DNA from: Cytophagaceae bacterium
Lineage (GTDB): Bacteria > Bacteroidota > Bacteroidia > Cytophagales > Spirosomataceae
NCBI GenBank assembly: GCA_016722655.1
Contig: JADKIR010000005.1
Coordinates: 372,001-436,000, forward strand
DNA: 64,000 bases
Reading direction: 5' to 3'
The translations under genes and the position numbers were made by a program. Under the pieces are notes generated by a model. That model searched no databases. It was not told the origin of the DNA and saw only the letters and a program-made list of their open reading frames with translations. Positions 9,919 through 17,705 of this stretch are shown piece by piece (within the stretch, counting starts at the first letter, position 1; each line of letters opens with the position of its first letter).

Positions 9919-10818
9919 TTATAATTTCCTTTTCAGAAAATCAACCACTTTTTTGCTGTACTCTTCGGTATCAAACATTTTCCCATAATGCGGGGCATTG
10001 GGTACGATGATCAGTTCTGACTCCACGCCTACTGCCTTGAGCCAGCCATGCATCAATTTTGATTGCCGGTTGGGAACACTCTCGTCTTTTTCACCATGAA
10101 ATATAAGAAAAGGAGGATCATTTTTATCGATATAAGTCACAGGACTGGCAGTTTTGGCCAAATCAGGCCGGGAAATTGGACTTGCACCCAATAGAATAGA
10201 TTCCGCAGCAAATGGATTCTCACTTCCGGGCATAGAGACCAAATCCACCGGTCCATAATAATCTACCACCGCCTTGAAGTTAAACACCTCAGGTTTATTA
10301 GGATCAAAAAATGAAGGCACACGGTTGTTGTTGGCCAGACCTTGCAATGTGGCCAGGTGTCCTCCGGCTGAAAAGCCCATGAGAGCGATTCGGTTTTTGT
10401 CCAGATTATATTTTGCAGCATTTTCACAAAGAAAACTAACTGCCTGATTGCAATCCTGAATCAGTGCGGGAAATTTTGCCTGAGATGCCCAGCGATAATC
10501 AATGGAAGCCACGGCAAAACCATTATTAATCAAGGCGGTGAGGGTATTTCCCATATAGCCCATATCGGCGTATTTATCGTTTACAAGCCAACCGCCACCG
10601 TGGATAAAAACTACAAAAGGAAGCTTTCCCGCAGATTTTGCCGGCAAATAAATATCAACCAGATGTTTTTTTAAGGTATCGTTTTGATATGAAATATTTC
10701 CCTGCAAAATGGTTCCCTCTGGAAATAGCTTCAAAACGGGGTTAGAGGTTTGGGAAAAACCGTTTACTGTGATTAAACACAATATAAGAATCAGGAGTTT
10801 TTGGCTTAAATATTTCAT
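9919..10818 (-). CDS. Secreted alpha/beta hydrolase (BD-FAE/HSL-like esterase)
   Basis: A 299-residue serine hydrolase with a signal peptide (1-22). The oxyanion-hole motif HGGGW (73-77), the nucleophile elbow GFSAGG (Ser150), Asp245 in HGEKDESVP and His277 in NAPHYGKM form the expected triad. This arrangement is typical of bacterial carboxylesterases, including feruloyl and acetyl-xylan esterases that act beside glycosidases in Bacteroidota. It is convergent with the ATPase gene and stands alone, so the substrate is open. Periplasmic location inferred. Confidence 0.85.
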   Translation of the reverse strand: MKYLSQKLLILILCLITVNGFSQTSNPVLKLFPEGTILQGNISYQNDTLKKHLVDIYLPAKSAGKLPFVVFIHGGGWLVNDKYADMGYMGNTLTALINNGFAVASIDYRWASQAKFPALIQDCNQAVSFLCENAAKYNLDKNRIALMGFSAGGHLATLQGLANNNRVPSFFDPNKPEVFNFKAVVDYYGPVDLVSMPGSENPFAAESILLGASPISRPDLAKTASPVTYIDKNDPPFLIFHGEKDESVPNRQSKLMHGWLKAVGVESELIIVPNAPHYGKMFDTEEYSKKVVDFLKRKL

Positions 10819-10873
10819 AACCTAAAGATAAAAAGATTTCCAGTTTAATTCATTTAAAATTTTAAGAATCGAC

Positions 10874-11023
10874 TTATCTCAGCATCATCGGATTCACTCA
10901 TGTTTTTTGCTTAAAAATCGTTCTATGTAAAGGATATTTAAAACCGAGTTCGCAGGCAATTTCGTCAATGGTTTTCATTCTCAAATACTTTTCTTTTAAC
11001 TTTTTAATATAAAAACTATGCAT
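10874..11023 (-). pseudogene. AraC-family C-terminal fragment
   Basis: On the minus strand, 41 codons from ATG 11023 read as the last two helices of an AraC/XylS DNA-binding domain (IDEIACELGFKYPLHRTIFKQ). A TGA at 10898-10900 stops the frame where the family normally has a glycine codon, and the frame then continues VNPMMLR to a TAA at 10874-10876. The rest of the gene is missing. It matches the C-terminal end of the AraC gene at 12581-13467 in wording, so it is probably a decayed duplicate tail. Confidence 0.6.
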
Positions 11024-11088
11024 ATAATTAAAGTAAAATAATAGATTTTGACCAGGTCATAAAAAAAATCATTTTTTTTCTTGCAATA

Positions 11089-11107
11089 TGTAACGTTATA
11101 TGTTACA
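11089..11107. promoter_or_regulatory. Probable HigA operator upstream of higBA
   Basis: An inverted repeat TGTAAC-gttatat-GTTACA ends eight bases before the higB start codon. Type II toxin-antitoxin operons are usually repressed by the antitoxin binding such a palindrome over the promoter. Symmetry and position are visible; binding is inferred. Confidence 0.55.
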
Positions 11108-11115
11108 ATTGCGTT

Positions 11116-11394
11116 ATGATTAAAAGTTTCCAACATAAAGGACTGAAGCTTTTATATGAAGACGACAACCCTTCAAAGCTGCTACCCATTCATGTTTCAA
11201 GGATTAGAAGTATTTTAACCCGACTAGAATTTGCGACATCTTTAGATGATATAAATATACCTGGGGCGAAGCTTCACCCTCTTGCAGGAGAAAGAAAAGG
11301 CTTTTACAGTGTGAAGGTTTCAGGAAACTGGCGGATTATTTTCAGATATGAAGATAAGCATGTGTATGATGTCGATTATTTGGATTATCATTAA
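11116..11394 (+). CDS. higB: HigB-type toxin (RelE/ParE superfamily)
   Basis: A 92-residue protein with the HigB/plasmid-maintenance-killer pattern: IKSFQHKGLKLLYE at the start, LHPLAGERKGFYSVKVSGNWRI in the core and YDVDYLDYH at the end. HigB proteins cleave mRNA at the ribosome. It is the first gene of a two-gene operon with higA (13 bp gap), the toxin-first order characteristic of higBA. An inverted repeat directly upstream is the probable autoregulatory operator. Confidence 0.88.
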   Translation: MIKSFQHKGLKLLYEDDNPSKLLPIHVSRIRSILTRLEFATSLDDINIPGAKLHPLAGERKGFYSVKVSGNWRIIFRYEDKHVYDVDYLDYH

Positions 11395-11407
11395 ACAAGA
11401 GAACAAA

Positions 11408-11746
11408 ATGTTAAAAAGAGGTATGCGACCTTCACATCCTGGAGTCTTAATCAAAGAGACCATAGAAGGTCTGAAAGAAGAAACAGGGATGGATTACACT
11501 CAATCGCAAATAGCAGAAGGCCTGGGAGTAACCCGGAAAACACTATCTAATATATTAAACGAGCACCAGGGTATAAGCTCGGAGATGGCCGTAAGGCTTT
11601 CAGAAGCTTTTGGTACATCGGCAGAATTTTGGTTAAATGTTCAGCGGAATTATGACCTTTGGCATGCCGAAAGGGCGGTCAAAAGGAATCAGGTCAAACA
11701 GTTTTGGCCTAAATCAAAAAACAACGCTACAGCTCATCATGTTTAA
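11408..11746 (+). CDS. higA: HigA-type antitoxin, XRE family
   Basis: The start at 11408 (MLKRGMRPSHPG) matches the HigA N-terminus; the longer open frame running back into higB is not needed. The 112-residue protein carries the HigA signature RPSHPGVLIKETIEG, then an XRE helix-turn-helix (SQIAEGLGVTRKTLSNILN) and the tail AEFWLNVQRNYDLWHAE. It neutralises HigB and should repress the operon through the palindrome at 11089-11107. Confidence 0.9.
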   Translation: MLKRGMRPSHPGVLIKETIEGLKEETGMDYTQSQIAEGLGVTRKTLSNILNEHQGISSEMAVRLSEAFGTSAEFWLNVQRNYDLWHAERAVKRNQVKQFWPKSKNNATAHHV

Positions 11747-11975
11747 GAGACCATCTAATTCATTAGTCAAAAACCTCAATTGACAGTTCTGCGAAATAAT
11801 GCCGAAAAATATGCCATGTTTTTAAATGGCTATCAGTAGCATCAAAAAACCTATCAAAATAGGTTCACAATTGATCGGAAAAAGGTAAGAGCTACAGGGG
11901 TCGCCTTCGACTTTTATAGCTGCACATTTAAAGATTTTAAAATCAAAAAGATGAATGAAGCTAATTATTCACATA

Positions 11976-12251
11976 TTACCGATACAAATAATCGTGATTG
12001 CCGATATCTAAAAGTATAACCTTGTCGTCCTGAATGATAAAATCGAGCAAAATTCGATATTTCATATTTATACTTACCGAATAAAATTCTTGCAGATTTC
12101 CTTGTAACTTATGCAAACGAAGGGAAGGATGAAATGGATTGTCCTCTAATAAATATATAGTTTTAGAATATTGATTTTTAAGTTCTGGATGTTGTTTTTT
12201 GAATTTTTCAAGACTTTTTTCGAATCGCCTTGTACTGACTATTTTAATCAT
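11976..12251 (-). CDS. RelE/YafQ-like mRNA interferase toxin
   Basis: A 91-residue toxin of the RelE/ParE superfamily: STRRFEKSLEKFKKQHPELKNQ helices, LRLHKLQGNLQEFYSVSINMKYRIL as the sheet carrying the basic catalytic face, and the end LLDIGNHDYLYR, which resembles YafQ/YoeB-like proteins. It overlaps the upstream antitoxin gene by eight bases, so the pair is translationally coupled. Family call firm; the exact subfamily and target are not. Confidence 0.8.
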   Translation of the reverse strand: MIKIVSTRRFEKSLEKFKKQHPELKNQYSKTIYLLEDNPFHPSLRLHKLQGNLQEFYSVSINMKYRILLDFIIQDDKVILLDIGNHDYLYR

Positions 12252-12492
12252 TCCAGAGCCTTTTTAAATGTTCATCGGCTGACTCAACAACAAATCTTCC
12301 CTCCTTAATATCTTGCCGTGCTTCTGCCAGGGCTCTATCTAATTCATATTCACGTAGTTCATCAAACTTCTCAACTTTCATAACCACATATTTTACTTTT
12401 CCACGAACCGTAATGCCGACTTCATCGAAGTGTTCCATTTCCTCATCTATGGCCTTTAAACCTCTTACTTTCAGATCATTTGCAGCTATCAT
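12244..12492 (-). CDS. Phd/YefM-like antitoxin
   Basis: An 82-residue protein starting at ATG 12492 (MIAANDLKVRGLKAIDEE); an open frame extends upstream but crosses the operator. The N-terminal half (LKVRGLKAI...VTVRGK-like strand, YVVMKVEKFDEL) follows the Phd/YefM fold, and the C-terminal acidic helix (ARQDIKEGRFVVESADEHLKRLW) is the usual toxin-binding tail. It precedes and overlaps the RelE-like toxin. A 28-bp perfect palindrome lies 14 bp upstream. Confidence 0.78.
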   Translation of the reverse strand: MIAANDLKVRGLKAIDEEMEHFDEVGITVRGKVKYVVMKVEKFDELREYELDRALAEARQDIKEGRFVVESADEHLKRLWND

Positions 12493-12506
12493 ATTATATA
12501 TCTTTT

Positions 12507-12534
12507 TTAATAGTACTTTTAAAAGTACTATTAA
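12507..12534. promoter_or_regulatory. 28-bp perfect palindromic operator of the RelE/Phd pair
   Basis: The half-site TTAATAGTACTTTT is followed immediately by its exact reverse complement, giving a perfect 28-bp palindrome in the promoter of the antitoxin gene. A further half-site (ACTATTAAG) follows at 12538-12546, which would allow cooperative binding of a second antitoxin dimer. The geometry is read directly; the function is inferred from other Phd-type modules. Confidence 0.65.
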
Positions 12535-12580
12535 AGACACTATTAAGCAAATGTTTTGTTGAAATTTTTAGATTGTACTC

Positions 12581-13467
12581 TCAATTCACCCCCCTAAACT
12601 CCATCGGGCTTACTCCTACTTTTTGTTTAAAAAGCCGTGTAAAATGCTGAGGATATTTAAATCCGAGGTCGTAGGCGATTTCGCTGATATTTTTAGTTGT
12701 GTCCAAAACCTTTTCTTTGGCCAATTCCATCAATTTTAAATGTATGAATTCTATCGCCGTTTTGCCGGTTTCTTTTTCAATAAGTCCCCAAAATAGTTTG
12801 CAGATAGATTCAATTTTTCTGAAAAGTAAGCAACAGAAGGTATCCCATATTTTTGAAGATCATCACTCATCAAATAGGATGTAAGCAAATTATCAAACTT
12901 TTCGATGACCATATGATTGGCGTCCTCTCTTGTGATAAACTGCCTGTCATAAAACCTGCTGCAATATTTTAGTAAGAGCTCAATGTTGGCAACAATTATC
13001 TTTTTGCTGTGTTTGTCTATGTTTTGCCTTATTTCTGACTCGATATTTCCAAAACAAATGTCCACCATTGCCCTTTCTTTTTCTGAAACATGCAATACCT
13101 CATAGGAATCATACCCAAAAAACGAGTAATCATGAATTTGTTTGGCGAGGTTGGTACCTTTCAACAAATCAGGATGAAAAACCAGGGCTGTGCCATAAGG
13201 TTGATGCCATTCGCCTTCAGGTTCTGAGCCGGCAATTTGACCCGGCCCAAAGAAAACTATGCTTCCCTCATCGTAATCATAATATTTCAGACCATATCGA
13301 AGGTCGCCACATTTGCTGTCTTTGATTACAATAGCATAAAAATCCATTTTGAACTTATTGCGTTTTAGCAGATTTCCTTTCCCCAAATCCAATACACTGA
13401 TAAGTGGATGTAGGGTCGGATGGTTGAAAGTCTCATTATATGTTTTTATGCTATCGTAAATAATCAT
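12581..13467 (-). pseudogene. AraC family regulator interrupted by a one-base frameshift
   Basis: The first frame (13467 down to 12751) encodes the cupin-like sensor part and the first helices (VEKLNLSANYFGDLL in outline), then reads off into KKKPAKRR and stops. Shifting one base at the T5 run at 12773-12777 (A5 in coding sense) restores EKETGKTAIEFIHLK, SEIAYDLGFKYPQHFTRLFKQKVGVSPMEFRG and a stop at 12581-12583. Adding one A to the run gives a 295-residue protein of normal AraC length. It is either a recent pseudogene or a homopolymer sequencing error. It is divergent from the outer-membrane protein gene at 13614, a possible target. Confidence 0.85.
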
Positions 13468-13613
13468 CTCCTCATATTTTTAGTAAATTTAAATACTTAT
13501 AATCAAATAATTAAGTCAACCTGTAAAACTGGTAAGCCAAAAAGTAAAATGTATAAAAGATATGCTCTGTCAAACTTTAGTTTTGCAATTATAAAATAAA
13601 AGACTTTCTTTTT

Positions 13614-14387
13614 ATGAAAAACAATCGTTTTTTAAAAATTTGGTTAATACTATTTTTTAGTTCTGCTTTTTGTAATGCCCAAACCGCTGATAGTACCTAT
13701 AATATTTCGACATTTTCGGGTTCGGTGGGATTCACTAACAATGGTTTCTCCATCATACCCACTTTCTCATTAAACCATTCCGCTTTCGTAGCAAGTTTGG
13801 CATTCAAAAAAAAGAAATTTAGTTTTGAACCTGACATCAGAATGGTTCCTGACGCTAAAAATGGAGGGATGCTTTGGTGGCTGCGTTATCAATTAGTAGA
13901 TAACAAAAAATTTGGTTTCAGAATTGGCACTCATCCTGCATTTACTCTTATCCGAAGGAGCGACACAGAAGATGGCTCCACCAAAGAAATAACAGAAATG
14001 CTGAGGTTTATTGCCTTTGAGGCTGTTCCAAGTTATCAAATCAATAGTAAGTTGGGACTGAGTGCCATGTATCTTCAGGGAAATGGTCTTCAAAAACATG
14101 GTCCACAGCTCACGAGAGTTTTATTTTTAAATTCTGCCATCACGGATATCAATCTGAGCAAGAATCTTTACTTTAATATTTTCCCTTCGGTCTATTTTTT
14201 ATATACTGATGGTTATCGGGGAGATTATCTGACGGTTACCGGAGCTTTGGGACATAAAAAGCTTCCTTTCACAATTCAATCTACAATCAATCAAACCTTT
14301 AAATCAGATGTACCCGGTAACAAAGACTTTATGTGGAATGTGACACTGAATTATAATTTTAAGAAAATTTTGAAAAGAATTAATTAA
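13614..14387 (+). CDS. Predicted outer-membrane or secreted beta-rich protein
   Basis: A 257-residue protein with a signal peptide (about 1-22, cleaved after CNAQ). The rest is a run of amphipathic strands (GSVGFTNNGFSIIPTFSLN, VASLAFKKKKFSFEPDIRMV, LSAMYLQGNGLQ, LYFNIFPSVYFLYTDG) ending in aromatic NVTLNYNF, suggestive of an outer-membrane beta barrel. I do not recognise the family. It is divergent from the frameshifted AraC gene and 12 bp upstream of a cyclophilin-like gene, so it probably heads a two-gene operon. Confidence 0.6.
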   Translation: MKNNRFLKIWLILFFSSAFCNAQTADSTYNISTFSGSVGFTNNGFSIIPTFSLNHSAFVASLAFKKKKFSFEPDIRMVPDAKNGGMLWWLRYQLVDNKKFGFRIGTHPAFTLIRRSDTEDGSTKEITEMLRFIAFEAVPSYQINSKLGLSAMYLQGNGLQKHGPQLTRVLFLNSAITDINLSKNLYFNIFPSVYFLYTDGYRGDYLTVTGALGHKKLPFTIQSTINQTFKSDVPGNKDFMWNVTLNYNFKKILKRIN

Positions 14388-14399
14388 ACACCTCCTTTT

Positions 14400-14858
14400 A
14401 TGCTTAGATTATTTATTTTCTCAACCGGGTTTTTTATTCAGTTCTTAAATTTTTCTTCCCCAATAAAAAAACAGGAATTTGATAAAAAATATATTGCAAT
14501 GGAAAATATTAAATTAGAAATTACAATCGGGAAAAAGGTATTTACTGCAACTCTGGCTGAAAATGCCACAACAAAATCTTTTGTAGCCCAATTGCCATTG
14601 ACATTAAACATGAACGAACTAAACAACAATGAAAAGTTTGCTCAATTACCCAAAAGTGTACCAACCCAGGCCTCAGTACCAAACCGCATAGAAGCAGGTG
14701 ATTTGATGATGTATGGTTCAAGCACACTGGTTTTATTTTACAAAGGATTTTCTACTTCCTATAGTTATACAAAAATTGGGAAGATTGATGATGTTACCGA
14801 ACTTAGCTCGGCTCTAGGTAAAGGGAATGTTATGGTGAAATTTAAATGGGAAAAGTGA
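14400..14858 (+). CDS. Cyclophilin-like fold protein, secreted
   Basis: A 152-residue protein. After a hydrophobic N-terminus (about 1-20) the core reads IKLEITIGKKVFTATLAEN, TKSFVAQLPLTLNMNELNNNEKFAQLP, GDLMMYGSSTLVLFYKGFSTSYSYTKIGKIDD and ELSSALGKGNVMVKF. This is the pattern of small cyclophilin-like fold proteins of bacteria and archaea (related to flavin-reductase-operon proteins), whose biochemical role is unclear. It follows the beta-rich protein gene by 12 bp and is probably cotranscribed with it. Confidence 0.75.
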   Translation: MLRLFIFSTGFFIQFLNFSSPIKKQEFDKKYIAMENIKLEITIGKKVFTATLAENATTKSFVAQLPLTLNMNELNNNEKFAQLPKSVPTQASVPNRIEAGDLMMYGSSTLVLFYKGFSTSYSYTKIGKIDDVTELSSALGKGNVMVKFKWEK

Positions 14859-15033
14859 AAGCGATGTTTTCACATTCGGAAATCCCAAAAGGCACCTTCA
14901 AACATTTTGTATGAATGATTCAAAAAATATTTGTGTTAAACATCTGGAAGTAAATTTGAAATTCCTGAAATTAAGATTTAATATGGATTAAATTCTGAGG
15001 ATTTCTTAAATTTGAATTTCTGTAAATTTAAAC

Positions 15034-15336
15034 ATGGATCAAAAACCAAAACCTATATTTGAGAAAAGGATATTTTGGGATGTCAATTTCGAAAACCTTG
15101 ACTATGATGCAAAGGCCAATTTCGTGATTGAACGGGTTTTTGAACGTGGTGATGTGCAGGATATCCGAAACTGCAGGCGGTATTATGGAGATGAAAAAGT
15201 GACCGAGGCTTTATTAAACGCCAAATTTTTGCCGAAACACACCATGTATTTGGCAAGTGCAGTTATTGACAAACCTATTACCGAATTCAGATGCTACACC
15301 TTGAGACAGTCGATGGGCGATCTTTTACCATATTAA
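15034..15336 (+). CDS. DUF6922-like antitoxin candidate
   Basis: A 100-residue protein with the sequence layout of DUF6922: IFWDVNFENLDYDAKANFVIERVFERGDVQDI, then RRYYGDEKVTEALLNAKFL and EFRCYTLRQ. It overlaps the downstream AbiEii-type nucleotidyltransferase gene by 46 bp. In such pairs the small protein is the presumed cognate antitoxin, which is my inference here. Confidence 0.75.
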   Translation: MDQKPKPIFEKRIFWDVNFENLDYDAKANFVIERVFERGDVQDIRNCRRYYGDEKVTEALLNAKFLPKHTMYLASAVIDKPITEFRCYTLRQSMGDLLPY

Positions 15337-15914
15337 AAGAACTCATGCTTCTGCCCAACCTCAAAGATTTTTGTTTGGTGGGTGGTACTGCACTTTCATT
15401 ATTGTATGGTCATAGAATTTCTGATGATATAGATTTATTTAGCAATTCTAATTTTGAAAATCAAACGATTATTGATGGAATAATTTCAAAATTTCCTAAA
15501 GAATATCGTGTTCGAACCTCTACCCATTTTGGAATATTTGGATACATCGGTGATCTTAAGCTAGATATTGTTCGCACGCCACATCCTTTGATCAGACCCA
15601 TAGTAGAAATAGATGGAATCAGGATGTTTTCACCCGAAGACATAATTGCTATGAAAGTGCAGGCAATTTTGGGTCGGGGCAAAAAAAAAGACTTTTGGGA
15701 TATTGCCGAACTGCTCAACCATTTTAGTGTAAAAGACTTTGTAGAATTCCACAAAGAAAAGTATTCCACTCAAAATCTCCTTATATCTGTTCCACAGACT
15801 ATGGTATATTTCGACGATGCAGATGAAAGTGAAGAACCAATCAGTCTGAAAAACCAAACCTGGAAATCAGTTAAAAAGCAGATTACTGAAACCGTCAGAG
15901 CTTATTTAAGCTGA
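15291..15914 (+). CDS. AbiEii/AbiGii-type nucleotidyltransferase toxin
   Basis: A 207-residue DNA-polymerase-beta-fold nucleotidyltransferase. The motif LVGGTALSLLYGHRISDDIDLF supplies the GG(S/T) loop and the metal-binding Asp pair. LKLDIVRTPHPL adds the third acidic strand, and KVQAILGRGKKKDFWDIAELL is the helical segment conserved in AbiEii/MenT toxins. These enzymes block translation, for example by pyrimidine addition to tRNA acceptor ends in MenT3, and some act in abortive phage infection. The start inside the upstream gene (MLHLETVDG) fits the family N-terminus. Confidence 0.85.
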   Translation: MLHLETVDGRSFTILKELMLLPNLKDFCLVGGTALSLLYGHRISDDIDLFSNSNFENQTIIDGIISKFPKEYRVRTSTHFGIFGYIGDLKLDIVRTPHPLIRPIVEIDGIRMFSPEDIIAMKVQAILGRGKKKDFWDIAELLNHFSVKDFVEFHKEKYSTQNLLISVPQTMVYFDDADESEEPISLKNQTWKSVKKQITETVRAYLS

Positions 15915-16173
15915 AATGAAAAATCAACTACAGATATGTTTGTCTTAAATATTTCTTTAGAAAAACTATTTAGCTTTTAATTTTTACGAAAATTTGATGT
16001 TTTAAATCCATCGTTTTATTTTTAATTATCATTGAAATACGAATCATATATTTCCAATTCAGATTTATTTTTATTTAAAAACCTAAGATTTATTCTTTTC
16101 CAAAATGGCGGTTATCATTATTTTTAAATTATATACGGATTTATTTTGTGTTTAATTTAAAATTTTATTCAAC

Positions 16174-16605
16174 ATGAAGAATACAATCCAATTCTCAGTT
16201 TTATTTTTATTCATTAGTTTTTTCTCTACTGCTCAAAAATTTGATTTGAATTCAAGCATTAATAAAGGAAAAAGCCTGTACACCAAAAATTGCGTCGCCT
16301 GCCACATGATGGACGGCAAAGGTCTAGAAAGGGTTTTTCCGCCATTGGCAAAAAACACTAATCTTTCTGATAAAAAAAGGGTGATAAATATTGTAACAAA
16401 AGGAATGAAGGGTGCAATAAAAGTTAACAATATACCCTATAAAGGCGAAATGACCCCTTTTAAATTAACTGACGAACAAACCGCGGATGTGATTAATTTT
16501 ATTTCAAATTCCTGGGGAAATAAGTTTGAGCCTGTTCAACCTTCTGAAATACAGCCGGCTTTAAAAGCAAAAATAAAAGACTTTGTACCTTATAAAAAAC
16601 CTTAG
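16174..16605 (+). CDS. Periplasmic class I cytochrome c
   Basis: A 143-residue protein with a signal peptide (1-20), one haem-binding CVACH motif (40-44) and a probable axial Met93 in KGEMTPFKLTDEQTADVINFI, the usual C-terminal helix of single-haem cytochromes. It is a small periplasmic electron carrier. It stands alone between the AbiEii gene and a 363-bp gap, so its redox partner is not apparent; the molybdenum hydroxylase at 19.2-22.0 kb is a possible one, by distance only. Confidence 0.88.
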   Translation: MKNTIQFSVLFLFISFFSTAQKFDLNSSINKGKSLYTKNCVACHMMDGKGLERVFPPLAKNTNLSDKKRVINIVTKGMKGAIKVNNIPYKGEMTPFKLTDEQTADVINFISNSWGNKFEPVQPSEIQPALKAKIKDFVPYKKP

Positions 16606-16968
16606 ATTTTAGGTTTTTGTAAAGCATCCGAAAAATTGTTTTTTTATTAATTTTAGGTTGTTCAATTGTTATTTGTTTTTACTCTGCAAATAACGTTGAA
16701 ATGGTTTAGGGACAATGTTCTATTATTTGATTAATTATGTTTGGAGATTTAATTATCTCTTGCATTGAAGGATAATCCGGAAAAGAAAAAAAGTTTTGTA
16801 AAGAACTTTAAACCGATATTCTCCAAAAAGTAGAGAATTTTTAAAGACCACACCGATATTTGAGGAAATATTCATTTATTTTAAAAGTTGCAGCACTGAA
16901 AAGTTCAGCAAAAGATTTCAAAACCGATAGCCTGGTAAAGGATTGAAAAACGTACAAATTAAACGTAA
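16606..16968. other. Intergenic gap with no recognised feature
   Basis: This 363-bp AT-rich stretch between the cytochrome c and TauE genes contains no convincing gene, repeat copy or clear terminator hairpin that I can see. Confidence 0.5.
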
Positions 16969-17703
16969 ATGACCTCTCTAGCCATTTTGTTATTGCTTCT
17001 TGCCATAATTGCGTTTCTTTACTCCTCTGTTGGGCATGGGGGTGCAAGTGGTTATTTGGCAGTAATGGCAATAGCCGGAGTTGCTCCATTGATGATGAAA
17101 CCCTCAGCACTGGTCATGAACCTGGCAGTTTCGGCGTTTTCCTTTATTGGTTTTTATAGGGCAGGGCATTTCAAATTTAAACTTTTCCTTCCTTTTGCAA
17201 TCGGTAGCATCCCCCTCGCGTATGTAGGAGGAGCAATGACCCTTACTGATGATATCTATAAGAAAATTCTTGCGGTAACTATACTATTTTCCATAGCCCG
17301 AATGCTCTACCAATTTAAAGGTAATTCTCAAGAAATCAGGGAAATCAACCCTGTTTTCGGCATCCTGACCGGTGGAATGATAGGTATCCTTTCCGGTATG
17401 ATTGGTATTGGCGGCGGAATAATCCTGAGCCCGGTGATGTTACTCATGAGATGGGGCACCATAAAAGAAACTGCCGCAGTTTCAGCCTTATTCATTTTTG
17501 TAAATTCATTGTCAGGCCTTTATGGTCAAATGCAAAACGGAGGCATACATCTTACAGAGAATCTGCAATATGCAGTGGCCGCAACTATCATAGGTGGTTT
17601 ATTCGGGTCCTATTACGGGAGCCAGCGGTTCAACGTCCCCACTTTGCGGTTTCTCCTGACTATCGGCTTGAGCATTGCTTGTCTGAAATTATTGTTAACC
17701 TAA
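16969..17703 (+). CDS. TauE/SafE family (TSUP) sulfite/anion exporter
   Basis: A 244-residue membrane protein with about eight hydrophobic segments in two repeats, the TSUP layout. The first repeat has SSVGHGGASGYLAVM and the second GMIGIGGGIILSPVMLL, both signature motifs. Members export sulfite or organosulfonate-derived anions across the inner membrane. It converges with the GH5 gene, separated by two bases. The substrate is unproven. Confidence 0.88.
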   Translation: MTSLAILLLLLAIIAFLYSSVGHGGASGYLAVMAIAGVAPLMMKPSALVMNLAVSAFSFIGFYRAGHFKFKLFLPFAIGSIPLAYVGGAMTLTDDIYKKILAVTILFSIARMLYQFKGNSQEIREINPVFGILTGGMIGILSGMIGIGGGIILSPVMLLMRWGTIKETAAVSALFIFVNSLSGLYGQMQNGGIHLTENLQYAVAATIIGGLFGSYYGSQRFNVPTLRFLLTIGLSIACLKLLLT

Positions 17704-17705
17704 AT

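Noticed and set aside
11848..11865. Terminator after higBA
   Set aside because: A seven-base AACCTAT/ATAGGTT hairpin exists but has no T tract and lies about 100 bp after the stop, so it was not called.
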